Shown here one piece after another: positions 24,240-37,600 of a DNA stretch of 64,000 nucleotides. A program made the position numbers and the translations under genes. The notes under the pieces are model-generated. The model ran no database searches and was not told where the DNA came from. It worked only from the letters and a program-made list of their open reading frames with translations. Within the stretch, counting starts at the first letter, position 1; each line of letters begins with the position of its first letter. Where the stretch lies: the NCBI GenBank assembly GCA_020137815.1, contig CM035361.1, forward strand, positions 5,122,960-5,186,959, read 5' to 3'. This stretch comes from Hormiphora californensis. Its lineage: Eukaryota > Ctenophora > Tentaculata > Cydippida > Pleurobrachiidae.

Positions 24240-27200
24240 TTACTTACTTGATACTTGGAACGGTCTCCTCAATCATTCGAGTGGCCGGCTTCCGGTATCC
24301 TCACTCTTAGCGTCGTAAGCTGTCGCCATTCGTTACGGTTCATTGCAGTCGTAGTAATTGTACGGATAGACTGGGATTTTCCTGTAGCGTCTCGATAATC
24401 ATTTAACACACAGGAGGACCAAGTTTTTCGTGGTCTTCCTCTGGATCGTTTTCCATGACTAGGCACCCAATGATAAAGTCTGTTGGGAACCCTATCCTCA
24501 GGCATTCTAATCATGTGCCCAAACCATCGGAGTCTCCCATTGCCAATGAACGCAGATAATGGTTCTATCCCAGCTCTCTCCAATACCTCCCTGTTAGACA
24601 CCCGCTTATACCATTGTATTCTCAGGATTCTCCGCAGGCACCGTTGGTGGAATGCCTCCACGCGGCGATCTTGCACCTGGGTTGTTGTCCAGGCCTCACA
24701 ACCATAGAGAAGCACCGTCAGAACAGCAGCTCTGTATATCCTGATCTTGGTACAGGTCCTGATGTTACGGTTGTACCAGATCCGACAAAGCATACTGAAT
24801 GCACTGTAAGCTTTCCCTATCCTGATACCCAGCTCCTTGTCGATGGTACCATCAGAGGACAAAGCCGATCCGAGATAGGTAAAACTGGAAACCTGCTCAA
24901 CCGGATTACCCTCCACAGAAATGCTGACCGTATCCGCCTCGGAAAATGGGCGCTGGCTAAGACCCTTTGAAAAAGCTACAACTTTGGTCTTCTTCGCGTT
25001 AATCTTCAAGCCAGCATACCCTGCGTATTTTACCAGCAAATCCGTAGACTCCTGGAGACCTTCCTCAGTATCATCCATAACAGCCATGTCATCAGCATAG
25101 TCGAGGTCCATGATCCATTCCCCACCCTCATCACTCTCAGCGCCGTGAAGAGTGAGACCCCTGGAGACAGTCTTGTTGGACTCAGCAAGCTGAGCCGCCC
25201 AGTTAATCACGATGTTAAAGACTGGAGGACCCTGGATGTCGCCTTGACCAGTACCACTGAGAACACTGAACCAGCTGGAGAGCTCCCCACCATGTCTCAC
25301 TGCACTCATAGTACCGTCAAAGAATGCTCGAATTATCCGGACATACTTCTCTGGAAGACCGTAATGGCGAAATGCGGCCCAGACGAAATCCCTGTTTATA
25401 CAATCGAAAGCGGATTTGAAATCAATAAAGTTTATATACAACGGTAAATTATAATCGATACACTGGTGGATGATGGTACGAAGGGAATAAATCTGATCCA
25501 CACAAGACCGGTTACGTCTGAATCCACACTGATTCTCTCGAAGTGCCAATTCAAGACCAGAAGACAACCTGTTCAGCATAATTATCTGGAACAGCTTGGA
25601 AGTGGTAGATCGCAGAATGATGCCCCTATTATTTGAGCACACACTGGCGTCACCCTTCTTGGGAATCACCGAGATGACACCCTTTAACCACTCCTCCGGG
25701 ACCTTCTCCTCCCTCCAGACTCCCCCAAACAGATCCACAAGGGGGCCAACGAGACCGGACGAGCCATACCGTAGTTGTTCGTTCGTGATCCCATCGACGC
25801 CGGGACTCTTATGGTTTTTGAGCCTTTTCAGTGCTGTCAATACTTCTACACGAGAAGGTGGAGGATCATCCTCACCAAGGTCCTCAAAACACGGGTCCAC
25901 ATCCAGACCATCCAGATCCGAGAGCTGTGATGTAGTTACAGGGGGGTTTAACAGCTCAGAAAAGTGCTCCGCCCAGCGGTCCCGCTGTTGAACAGGATCA
26001 GCGATGAGTTCACCATTCCTATCGCGAACAGCAGCACCACCACGTTTCCTCACACCCGAAAGATCTTTCATGTGCTGCCAAAGCTCCCTCTGCCGCCCAT
26101 GCACCGCAGCATCCTCCAAATCCGATGCCAAACCATCCGCCCACCTTTCATCGTCCAACCGTGCTGCTTTCTTGACCAGCTTGTTCAGCTTAGAATACTC
26201 AGATCCACCCTCGGGATCATTCTTCTTCAGCTCAGCACGCTGTGCGATGAGGTCTCGAGTCTCGAGAGACAAGTGCTGCTGACGGATCCGCTTCGGCCGA
26301 GCTCCCAGAACCTCAAGTGAAACCTCGCCGATTACCTCCTTAAGTTGCCCCCACTGACCCTCCAGACTTTCCTCAGGTTCTAAGGCGTCAAACCTGTTCT
26401 GGAGAGAGACATTATATTTCGTGCGTGTCTCAGCGCACCCCTTTCTCAGATTCTCGACAGCAGGAACCTCCCTAACTGATTTCTTACAGTTCTTAGCTGA
26501 ACTGAGCTTAATACGGACCTTCCCACGAACCAGGTAGTGATCAGACCCAATGTCCGCACTCCGCATCACCCTCACATCAAGCAGTGAACTGCGCCACTTG
26601 TTACCAATACAGATGTGGTCGATCTGTGTAACAGTTTTACCATCAGGGGACTTCCAGGTTCCTTTATGATGATCCTTATGAGGGAACATCCTTCCACCAA
26701 CAGAGAGCTGATAGGTACCACACAAATCCTCCAGCCGCTGACCGTTATCATTGGACACCGTATGAAGAGAATGTCCACCACCAACCCTGGCGTTAAAATC
26801 ACCACCAAGGAAAACCACGTCCTGTCGGGGAAGCCTATCCAGAACCGATGAAAGCTGGTTATAGAACTCCTCCTTAACCGCGTCATCCTTGTCATTGGTG
26901 GGAGCATACGCAACAACAATAGAGATGTTCACGTGCTTGGTGTGTAGTCGGGCTCCTAGAATCCGTTCAGAGAAAGGGCTGTAGGAAATTAAGGACTTCT
27001 TAGCAGATTTAGATAAAACAATCCCGACGCCCTGCCGTCTCAGACCATCTGCCCTGCCAGAGTTAATAAATAGAGACCCGTTGTCTAGGGTACTCGTCTC
27101 CACGCCAGGCCAGTGCGTCTCTGTGAGGAGCAAAACGTCGAGACGGAAAGATGAAACTGCGTTAGATAATTCAAAAAGTTTGGAAGATGATGACTGTAAC

Positions 27201-27469
27201 GATAAGACATTCCAAGTTGCCAGATGAAAATAATTACGGACTGCATTAATCGGCTTAAAAGAACTAAAGGAACTAAAAGAACCAGGGGCGGCCACACCAG
27301 GGACGTCTTGGCCAGAAATAACTCTGCGATTAAATGACACCAGATCCGAGACTCCCATCAGGTCGGAGGGCCCCGAAACACCTGAATCAGCTTTACCCTC
27401 CTCCCGTCCTCTGGTCACCCTAACCTCGCTGTCCGGAGTAAGGTGCTTGCCAGCATTCGCCGACGCCAA
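24240..27469 (-). mobile_element. LINE with open APE-RT frame (RTE-like)
   Basis: One open frame of 1066 codons (27469-24269). An apurinic endonuclease domain comes first: ATWNVLSL start, TETHWPG, GGDFNARVG, DHICIGNKWR and a terminal SDHYLV. A reverse transcriptase follows: fingers with PKKGDASVCSNNRGI, palm with FIDFKSAFDC, GQGDIQGPPVFN, and the catalytic YADD in LDYADDMAVM. A C-terminal region has LLYGCEAWTT and RGRPRKTW. On the minus strand the 3' tail is a short AAGT-type repeat (24237-24255). No ATG precedes the EN domain in frame close to the frame's start, so the 5' end may be truncated. There are no internal stops. Confidence 0.85.
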
Positions 27470-27479
27470 ATTTGAGGAT

Positions 27480-28554
27480 GCCGAGAGATTCGTAGCAAGT
27501 TATTAAAGTCAGACGGGTTGCCAACCCGAAAAACCGCAACGTCCTCAGTCTTTAGTCGAAATCAGGGTGGACCGGCGAGAAGGTAGACTTTTTGGACTTG
27601 ATGTATGAGAGGGATGTGTTGCGTAATCGCTACAGCAAACATCATACACCCATTTCCACCCCTTGTGTGTCATTGTGTGTCATATGTGTGTCTTTTGCCT
27701 GCCTACTGCATTTTTTACCCGTCCCCCTTAGATTTATTTTTCTTCGAGACTTGTTCTTTTTTTACTACTTTACGTTTTCTATTTTATATCGCTCCCACTT
27801 TTTACCCTCCTGTAATCCTTATCCCTGCCCTTGTTGACCACTTTACGCTTTTTAGCCTTTTTATTATGTATATTTTTATTATTTATTTATTCCCTTCGCC
27901 TATGTTTTCCTTTTTTACCCGAGCGTGTCAATTTTGCCTAACAATATTAACTTTAAATTAAACTTTTAAACACCTTAGCATTTTTATTTTATTTATTTTT
28001 TTAATCTCATCTGACAATGAAGTGCCATTATAGATGTATATTGTTTAATTCCTGTTTAATTCCTGTTTAATTCCTGTCTGATGTCGAGATCCCAATTCCA
28101 GTCACGTGACCTTATAACGAGAGAGTGATTGAAGTAGAGAGCAGCATCTGTCTGGTATCCTACAGCTTGTTACCACTTCCAGACACCATGATCATGTCTG
28201 CTTGGTCAAGGTGAAAAAGGAGAGCGGTATCCTTGCAGTAACACGTGACGAATTCGTGTAAGAGGCCTCATTAGCCCACTAGAAGCAGCTGGACATGTGA
28301 TCTTTGAGGGGTAAAATGACCTAAATTTGGCCTAATTAGGGCGTGTTACATCACTTTAAACAGTTCCTGTGAAAAGACGGTAAAAGTTATCAACTCGTAA
28401 AGCAGACAAAACATTCAAAATCGTCTTATCTGTCTCTCCTAACAAGAATCATTGCATTATGTATTCATAATGCTGTGTTTCCCTGCCCTCCCGTTTCACG
28501 TGTCACTGTCAACAGGATCAAGGCTTGGTCATAATGTAATGTGAGATGTATACG
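27480..28554. other. no gene seen
   Basis: Probable 5' flank of the upstream LINE to about 27600, then AT- and pyrimidine-rich sequence with no domain-bearing frames. A short direct triplication of TTTAATTCCTG occurs near 28047-28077. Confidence 0.45.
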
Positions 28555-28632
28555 ATCTAGCTGCCCCTCTTATCTTCCCCTTATGCCCCTCTTATCTTCC
28601 CCTTATTGCCCCTCTTATCTTCCCCTTATTGA
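28555..28632. repeat. 23-bp minisatellite
   Basis: Three to four tandem copies of GCCCCTCTTATCTTCCCCTTAT with small length variation. Confidence 0.85.
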
Positions 28633-28953
28633 TTGTTGCATGTCATAGGGGAAGAGGCACATAGGTCCGATGCTGAGTAATGACAGAACACCTAGGGGTG
28701 GTTAACCACGAGTCCTAAAAAGACTGGCTGTATTTTATGTACGGTGGCAAACGTGGGCTAAAGTGTGTAGTGAACCACTGAGCATGCACCACTCTGCCTT
28801 CTATAGGCTTAGTGGAACAAACCAGTGGTAAATTATGCACTCAGAGTCCTTCAGTTCAACTCCTATTATATGTTGTCCTGGCTAACTCTAGAGAGATCCA
28901 GCCGTCCCGGAGTGGTGATCCGGACGGGGTAACCGCAACCAAAGAAAAACAAT

Positions 28954-31875
28954 ATGAACAAAGTTATACACAGAACACGCATAGGCACTTTCAACTGCAG
29001 AACACTCCGAACAGCTGACAAAGTCAGCGAGCTGGCTTATCAATTCTCTAAACATGGTATTGGTCTTTTGGGTATTCAGGAGCACCGAATTGTCCATCCA
29101 GAGACTGTTAAGAGAACCCAGGCTGGGCCAGACTCAATCCTATTAACATCGACAGCCTGGCGGAATAGTATGGGAGCGTCTGTTGGAGGGGTCGGAATCT
29201 TAATGGGGACCAATGCATCGAAGCTCATTGTTGAGACAAGAGTGGTTTCTAATCGGATCCTGGCCGTCACCTTCGCCGGCAATCCCAAGCTAACGCTTGT
29301 TACCGTATACTCACCGACAGAGGGTGCCGAATTTGATGAAGTAGAACAGTTCCATAACGAGCTAAGAGAATATCTACACGAAGTACCTGCTCACAATCTC
29401 CTGATTGTTTGTGGCGACTTCAACGCTCGCCTTGGTTGGGAAGGAACTAGTTCTGGATGGTACTATCATCGTACCACCAGCCGTAACGGTGTCCTTCTGA
29501 AGGAAACTATGGAGGAAACCAACTTGGAGGCCACCAACATTAGATTCCGGAAGAAGAAGAGTCGTTTGTGGACATTCCTGTCGGACGGGACACAGCGGAA
29601 GGCCACCCTGGATTATATACTAATAAGGAAGAAATGGAGGAATAGTATTAAGGACACCACGACGTCCGAGGCGTTAAGCTCCCTTGGATCTGATCATCGG
29701 TTGCTTATCGCCAAGGTCAAACTCACCCTACGGAAGAGGAAGACTCTGCCAGGAAGACCGAATCTCGACTATGGTCCTCTCAGAACCGACCCGGACCTGA
29801 GGGATCGTTTCTCTGTTGAGGTTCACAACCGATTTTCCTGTCTAACATCTACTGCTGAAGACGACCCAACTACGAACTATGGTCACTTCATTAGCGCAGT
29901 ACAGGAAACGAGTAAAGCTCTCCTTGGGAAGAAGCGAAAACGTCTGAAAGACGTTGTGGCAGAGGACTATAGAGTTAAGCGAGTGAGGACAGAGTTGGAG
30001 TGTGCCAGTAAGGAGTATCACGAAGCACCAGACGAGAGGACGAGGACCAGAGTAAATAGGGCGAAGGAGGGGTTATCGGGGGCCTATGGAGAGGTTGAGT
30101 CGGAGATTATTGAGGGTAAGATTAGGAGGGTAGAGAATGCTGCTAGGAATGCTAAGTCACGAGAAGTTTGGAGGATAGTTAACGAGGTCTCTGGTAGAAA
30201 CCTGAGGACAGCTAGTCAGTTGGAGGGGGGCTCACCGGAAGAGAGGAATGATATATGGTTGAATCACTTCCGAACCCTACTAGGGTCTACACCATCAGGG
30301 TCATCAGACACGGAAGTCGAACAGCTCTTCCCCCCGGCGGACATCTTCACTGGCAGCTTCACTCTTGAGGAATATCAGAGGGCCAAGAAGAGGATTAAGG
30401 AGGGGAAGGCTTATGGGGATGACAGCATCCCTCCTGAGGTTCTGAAAAGGTGTGATCTGGATGAGATAATGCTGGGGTTTTGTAACGGTGCTTTAGAAGG
30501 TAAAGGTATTCCAGAACAATGGACAGTGAGTAACATCATTCCTGTTCCGAAGAAGGGCGACCTGTCCAAGCCTGGGAACTACCGTGGTATTGCACTGACT
30601 TCAATAGTTGCTAAAACGTTGAACAGGATGCTACTACATCGCATCCGGCCCTATATTGAGACTAAACTCCTTGACTCCCAGAACGGATTCCGAGAGGGAC
30701 GCTCAACCACCAGTCACATCTTAACACTGAGGAGGATACTGGAGGGTGCGAGGAGGAAACAACTCCCGGTGGCCATGGCTTTCATCGACTTTGTTAAAGC
30801 CTTTGATAGTATCAACCGTTCCAGCCTGATCAAAATCTTAAGGGCATACGGCATACCAGATGCTATCGTCGATCTTATCCAATGGCTCTACACTAACACC
30901 AAAGCGCAAATCCTTACAGCTGACGGCGTTACTGCTATATTTGAGATCGTGGCTGGTGTCTTACAAGGCGACACATTAGCCCCGTATCTCTTTATCATAG
31001 TGCTGGACTATTGCTTACGGATAGCACTCAGTAGACACCCGGAGATCGGTTTCACTCTGAGACCTGCTAGGAGTAGGAGAGTTGGGGCATCCAGAGTTAC
31101 TGACACTGGCTTCGCGGACGACGTGGCCCTGCTGGCAAACTCGGTTGAGGAGTTAGGGGTTTTACTTCGTGAGGTTGAAACGATATGTAAGGAGGTTGGT
31201 CTGGCTATTAACCAGAACAAAACGGAGCTCATAGTGGAGAACATCCCAGATCCAGAGCCGCTTCTTACCTGTGACGGACACACCATCAAAACAACCGATG
31301 ACTTCAAATACCTGGGTTCGTGGATCAGAGATTCGAACAAGGACATCAAGAACCGGAAGAGTAAGGCATGGGTTGCCTGCCACGGCTTGAAGAAAGTCTG
31401 GAACTCAGATCTTAAAGACGAACTCAAGTGTAGGTTATTTGTTGCTACTGTCGAAACCGTTCTCCTATACGGATGTGAGACCTGGACCCTCACCAAACAA
31501 ATGGAGAAGAGTTTAAATGGAGCTTATACTCGTATGTTGAGAATGGCACTTAACAAGAACCAGTGGCAACTCCGCATGACTAATGGCACGTTGTATGGTA
31601 TTGGAGGGTTACCCATTCTCAGCACTAAAATAGCGGAACGAAGACTACGACTTGCCGGACATGCACAACGACACTCAGAGCTGACACTCCACAAAGTCCT
31701 TCTTTGGGAGCCTACTCACGGTCAATGTAAACGTGGCAGGCCCTCGAAAACCTTTGTGGATGTTCTACGGCAAGATACGGGTCTGGGAGACATGAAGGAG
31801 ATAGCTTCAGTTATGGAGGAACGTGATGCGTGGAGAAAACTTGTTCAAGGCGTTCGGGAATTCCACCCGCCTTAA
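28954..31875 (+). mobile_element. LINE with intact 973-aa APE-RT ORF (RTE-like)
   Basis: Uninterrupted frame from ATG 28954 to TAA. The endonuclease carries IGTFNCRTLR, GIQEHRIV, VCGDFNARLG, DYILIRKKWR and SDHRLL. The reverse transcriptase carries PKKGDLSKPGNYRGIAL, FIDFVKAFDS, GVLQGDTLAPYLF and the catalytic FADD in GFADDVALLA. The C-terminus has LLYGCETWTL and CKRGRPSKTFVDVL. All catalytic signatures I can recognise are present, so it may be recently active or domesticated. It differs clearly from the LINE at 24-27 kb, in sequence and orientation. A MULE-like MITE lies immediately downstream. Confidence 0.88.
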
Positions 31876-31979
31876 GTCAAGTAAGACTGTCAGTATACTT
31901 CTCACATAGCTTAGTTTACTCACATGACACTTGCTAACCAGCTTTTGACATTCCAACTTAACTAGGTACTTATCTAACC

Positions 31980-32252
31980 GGAAAACGTTAAAATCTGGGT
32001 GCCTTTCATTGCTAACAATTCGTAGTTTTGGCGCGCGCGACGGGTTAGGGCTATCCGTTAGGGTCTGGTTAGGGTTTGGTTTGGGGTTACCGGTTAGAGC
32101 TATCGATTCTCTAACTGATACCGTTTATTTTACACAAATCGGCCATGTGGTTCCATGGCTATAGCCGTTTGAAAAAAGTCGGTCTAAGTATACTCTTTTG
32201 GCAGCGCGCACCTGTAAACAGGCTGCAAGGCACCCAGATTATAATCGCGCCC
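31980..32252. mobile_element. MULE-like MITE with 9-bp target duplication
   Basis: A 273-bp element whose imperfect inverted ends both read TCTGGGTGCC close to the termini. It is flanked by a perfect 9-bp duplication TATCTAACC (31971-31979, 32253-32261). Nine-bp duplications are typical of Mutator-like elements. Inside are CGGGTTAGGG-type repeats and CACCTGTAAACAGGC. A second copy, split by a LINE, spans 49229-51949. Confidence 0.8.
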
Positions 32253-32379
32253 TATCTAACCTCTCACACTCGACTCGCAAGATGACAATGTGTATGTAAC
32301 ACGTGAAACACGCGGCAGCGCTATTCATGTTTTGTTGAGTGGCGCACGCATACACGTCCATCAAACTGTGTCACTGCAA

Positions 32380-33585
32380 GTGTCAAGCGTAAATCGAAGG
32401 TGGATATTGAGGAGTGTCTGGCGAAGGTGAAGAGGTGGATGGTGGGGCAGTGGTTGAAGTGTAATGAAGCCAAAACGGAATTCATCCTGCTTGGAAAGCG
32501 CAGTTCTTTGAGTAAAATCAACTTTGGAGGAACGGAAATCTTCCCCAGTGAATGCAGTGGAGCAGATGGGAAAACCTTGGGAATACTCTTGGACCACAAT
32601 CTTAATCTTGAACGACAGGTTAACAATGTGAGGAAACAGTGTGGGCTGATACTACGGAATCTTTGGCAGTTACACAGATGTTTTGACATTCAAACGAAGA
32701 TAATGTTGGTGAAACAATTGATTATATCGAGGATTGATTACAGTAATATTCTGTACTGTGGACTTCCGGCCCGAGTTCTTGGTGGGCTCCAGAAAACACT
32801 AAACTCCTGTGTACGCTTTATATTCAACATCCATGGGCATCAAGAGGATTACTCGGAGTACTTCAGGCAGTGTCATATTTTGCCCATCTCCTACAGACTG
32901 GACTTTAAAGCCTGTCTAATCGCTTATAAGATAGCCCATGGAACAGCACCAGGTTACCTCCAGGAAATGGTTCCTCTTGATGAAAACTGGGGAGTCTCCA
33001 GGACAACAAGGATGACAAATGTTATTGATCCTTACAGATTAAAACACCCCAAGATGACCAGTATCAACGCCAATTCTAAATTGAGACGTAGGAGACTATC
33101 AGTATTTCTGCCTGCTATTTGGAATGAGCTACCCCTTGAGTTAAGGTCGATCCCCAACGTTGATACCTTTAAAGCTCGCCTGAAAACACATCTCTTCGTT
33201 GGTGCATTTGGAGTGGGTGATGGGGAACCCATGGCTGAGTTGTAATGTTTGTTGTAGTTGTGGGGTCTGCGGGCAATAAGTGTCATCCTCTCTCTAGTCA
33301 TGTTATTAAATCACTATCTGGTATCCTTTTTTGAGCAGGTGTGAGTATAGCGTGTTTAAAATTATATCTACAGGTTTATGGGACCAGTTATTCCCCCAGT
33401 TTGATAAGTCCAGTTAATTTGGTTTTCCATATATTGTCTTTTTCAACCAGAATTGTTCGTGTGAGATATTTTTACTCTAGGATATACCGCTCTGATGACT
33501 CGTCGGAACATCGCCAATATTTTGACATGTTTCCGTCGGGTATGGGCGGTATATAAGCGCGGAATATTATTATTATTATTATTAG
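32380..33585 (+). mobile_element. 5'-truncated CR1/L2-like LINE fragment
   Basis: A 281-codon frame from 32400 to 33245 covers the distal reverse-transcriptase region: KWMVGQWLKCNEAKTEF-like thumb, TLGILLDHNLNLERQV, SRIDYSNILYCGLP, FLPAIWNELPLELR and a final FKARLKTHLF. This order is typical of CR1/L2/Jockey-type ORF2 C-termini. The endonuclease and catalytic palm are missing. It is followed by about 320 bp of 3' UTR ending in an ATT trinucleotide tail at 33567-33585, the usual microsatellite tail of such LINEs. Confidence 0.8.
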
Positions 33586-33636
33586 TGCTTGCAGTTTCTA
33601 ACGTAAATTGATCATAGGGTGGATTAAGAAAACAAA

Positions 33637-33641
<5 letters not shown>

Positions 33642-33696
<55 letters not shown>

Positions 33697-33700
33697 GAGA
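33642..33700. repeat. (GA)n microsatellite
   Basis: About 25 GA dinucleotides in a row. Non-coding. Confidence 0.9.
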
Positions 33701-33859
33701 GAGAGGGGGAGGAGTTGAAGAAGTCACGTAACCTAATGAGAGTCATGAGACAAAGACCCCCGGCCCAGGTGTGAAACTGTATGTGCTAGGATTTATATAA
33801 TTGCACTACTCCTCCCCGGTGTGACAAGAGGGCTAATTGCTAGACCGTTCATCAATTAT

Positions 33860-34560
33860 CTCAAGAGAATAAGGATCGGTTGATTGTTTATTAGTTTATT
33901 TATTCTTCTACAATAAAAACCACGTCTACTAATTTGTCCAGCCGGAAGGAGAAAACAAAACTTCCTCACCAATTATCTCAAGGTTGCATGACAGTCATTT
34001 CACAGAGTAGGTGTGCGTTCCAAAACACTACTAGCCGATCTGGAATGACTCTTTTACCAACTTATGAACAAATATATAATCGGTCTAAGGAAACTAATAA
34101 ATTTTATCAAATCTTTATAGAAATTCGGCCAAAATCCGCATATTTCGTCAAAAAATGGTGACAAATGGAGACGAATGGTGACAGATGGTGATGGTGACAT
34201 ACCCTAAAAGAGTCACCATTTGTCACCATTTGTCACCATGATTACCCCCTTCTAACTGTACCAAATGACCCGATAACTAAACGGATTTTGGGTGACATAA
34301 ATACAAGTATATTTCGTGAAATAATTAACGGCGAACTTGAACAATTATCACTTACATTCTCTCTGCAGAGCGTTTCTGGCATTTTGGCACTGGAAATTGT
34401 GCCAAAACCGTGAAAATGTTACTATGTAGTCCAAATAACAGGCGATCAACGAAATAGCTTTAAGCTTGTATTGTTAATACCTAACTATTAATAATAGTAT
34501 GGGTCATATTGTATGTCTGTTTAATATCGTTATATTATACAGTGGGAGGATCATCAGCTA
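33860..34560. other. repeat fragments, no gene
   Basis: 33864-33960 contains two segments found again inside the receptor gene intron: AAGAATAAGGATCGGTTGATT (inverted near 39375) and the GTCCAGCCGGAAGGAGAAAAC arm (37175). At 34155-34240 there is a small inverted repeat of TGGTGACAAATGG units. The rest to 34560 is AT-rich with no gene. Confidence 0.5.
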
Positions 34561-34659
34561 TGCTACGTATTAATAATATTTGTCCCTGGGGGATGATCTG
34601 AGCAGGAAACAAGTTCGAATATCATTATTATGGCTATCTTACATTATTATGGATATATC

Positions 34660-37600
34660 TTACATCACTTCGTCCATAGGATCAGGTCCTCTCTCCACGG
34701 GCAGCTCCCTATCAGATTGCCTGTTTCCCTCCTCTATCCCAATCTCCACGGCCTCCCCTGCACCACACCCACACGGGCAGGTCCAGTTGAGAGCGGAACT
34801 AAAGACACAACTGACAGGGAGGACCAAGAGCACGGCACACTCAATCCCAGGAAGGGGGGCCTCATCACGGAGCAGCGACCACACCATGACACACACCCGG
34901 AACACCCAGACACCGAGCTTGGTAGCGGCAATTAGACCAAGCCTGATGTTAGCCTCAGCGGGCCGTTCTTCTTCATCATCCCTGGTGATCTTACAGCACA
35001 GCATCCTCAATAGGAAGAGGGAGAGGAAGAGGGAGAGTGTGGAGAGGTAGATGGTACGGTAGAGGTGAGTGCCACCCTTGAGGGGATCCCCAGTGCAGAT
35101 GGGCGAGGACCCGTAGTAGTGGAGATCGTGGTAGCTGAAGGTGTCAGGGCGGTTCGTGAGGGAGGTAAGGGACTCAACCATACCCACAACTGTCGGGTTT
35201 GTTTTGTTGTCCTGCACAAAACTGTCATAGATCTTCTGGAGGTTGGTGGGGTCCCAGTTGACACCGGGATCTTGATCAACTTGCCAAAACGGGTTATCGG
35301 GGTTCATTCTCACCCAAATACGGAATGTATCCGACATAATTCCGTGGTTTGCAATTGGAAGAAGCGCTTGACACACCACAGGGACGGTTAAAAGGATGCC
35401 TGCGATGTATGTACCCGGTCCAGGTTTATCGCCACTCCGTGCACGGGATATCGCAAGAAGGAGGGCTGTAACAAGGGAGCCATGCGAGGAAGCACTGAAC
35501 AGCACCCCCATCGCCTTACACAAACCTCCAGAGCGCCATTTGTAGTCATTCAGACAGTAGGTATTGTCGTAGAATGTGTTTGCACCCAACACTATTCCCA
35601 GGTAAACACCCATCAAAGACTCGTAGAATGAGAGTTGTGCACGAATGAGGCGATCCCAAACGGATGATTCGCTGCACACCATCAGGCTTATGACATTTGC
35701 CAGGGCACCACCGAGAATTACAATCACCATGGCAACACACCCGTGCTCAAGTCCATCTACTGCCAGGATGTACCGCATGTTGGATACGAACCCCCACCTG
35801 TCATCACATCCCAGACACTCATCAAATCCGTTCTCACAGTCAGGATATCCATCACACACATGGTACAGCTCAACCCACGTGATTGTTGGGGTTCTGCTAC
35901 AGTAAAACCTGGGAAATATGGCATGTGATTTGAACGGAGTTCCATATTTGGGCATATTTATATTACAATGACGTCATCAAATGACCATATAAGGATATCA
36001 CGTGATTATACCTGTCCAGGCAGTATGTCTCGTCAACGCCGCTGGGACAATCAAAGACGCGATCACACGTGTATTCTGTGCCGATTAGAGAATCAGAACA
36101 CGCAAACGTATAGGGTGTGTCAGGGCTAATGGCAGTGTTCACCACCCTCCCACAGTACTCTTTCATTACTTCATCTCTCTTGCACCTGGGGGACGGGGCA
36201 GTAAAATCAGGTAGCAGCTTGCGGTGAGACTGCTACTTTAACTAGAGAGAGAGAAGGGAAGAGAGACGTGATAGAAAGCGATCCAACTCTGGCTGGTCTT
36301 ACCAACCAGGAACCGACCGACACAAGTAAACAACCAATCAGAACTCGTTATTTAGGTCACGTGACTGGTTATCAGCCAATCAGGAAATACTGGCCCCGGA
36401 CCAGTATTTCCTGATTCGGTCGGTTCCTGATATCCAGTGTCCAATCCTATATATAATGGCTGCAGACACTGTGTAAAGAACAATTCAACTGCAATACTCA
36501 CTCGTTGAAGCAAACATCAGTAAAATTAATGCCGATCTCTCCACGGTATTTCATCTGCATATCAATTGACCGGTGTTTATCCATGCACCTATTTTGTTCT
36601 AGAATAAAGAAACCCGATCCGTGCTGCACTGCGTTGCAATCCATACTACAATGCGTGGGATCTGCAATGTTTGATATATGAGGCTCGACGTGGAGTCCAG
36701 AATTTAGTTTCTCTGGTGTAAATGACTGTAACATTGCCCTTCCTTCGGTTTGGTGAGACAAGCTGTGTATTATGTACCATACAAGAACCGACCGAAACAA
36801 GTAAACAACCATTCAGAACTCGTTATTTAGGTCACGTGACTGGTTATCAGCCAATCAGGGACCAGTATTTCCTGATTCGGTCGGTTCCTGGTACCATACT
36901 ATTATGATATAATGGTATAATGTACAGTGAGGAAGTTTTGTTTTCTCCTTCCGGCTGGACAAATGAGTAGACGTAGATTTTATTGTAGAATAACGCTATC
37001 AATTTCGGCGCACAGCACCATCTTCAGGCTCAAATTAATTTGTTTAAAGTAGTGTTGAAAAGTTTCAAACTTTTCAACACTACTTTAAACAAATTAATTT
37101 GAGCCTGAAGATGGTGCTGTGCGCCGAAATTGATAGCGTTATTCTACAATAAAATCTACGTCTACTCATTTGTCCAGCCGGAAGGAGAAAACAAAACGTC
37201 CTCACTGATATGGTCATTTTTTTTTAACTTGTGCAAAATTTTTTCCGAAAATGACATAAGTTCAGTTTTTTCGACTTTTATCATAGTTTTTGTCAAAAAA
37301 TATTATTTTGATAATGAACTACATTAGCCGTAGTATTATGCACTATGCTGCAGGGACATCACACACACACATCACCCACACACATGATATTGATCAAGCC
37401 TGAACAACAGGTTATTGAATCAATCGACCGTTCAACGGTACGAGGTGCCATCACTGATTTCGTGCAGTTGATCCGAGGATCACGAATTCAATTAATATGT
37501 CGTGATTACTGTTTAATAGCCCAACTGGTCATTCCGAAAAATCAGATACAAACACATTAATGTGCTGCACTGTATATGAGTTACTCCAACCCTCCAGTTT

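Noticed and set aside
35711-35728. X-box-like CACCATGGCAAC
   Set aside because: It lies inside the coding 7TM exon and only one half-site fits; most likely chance.
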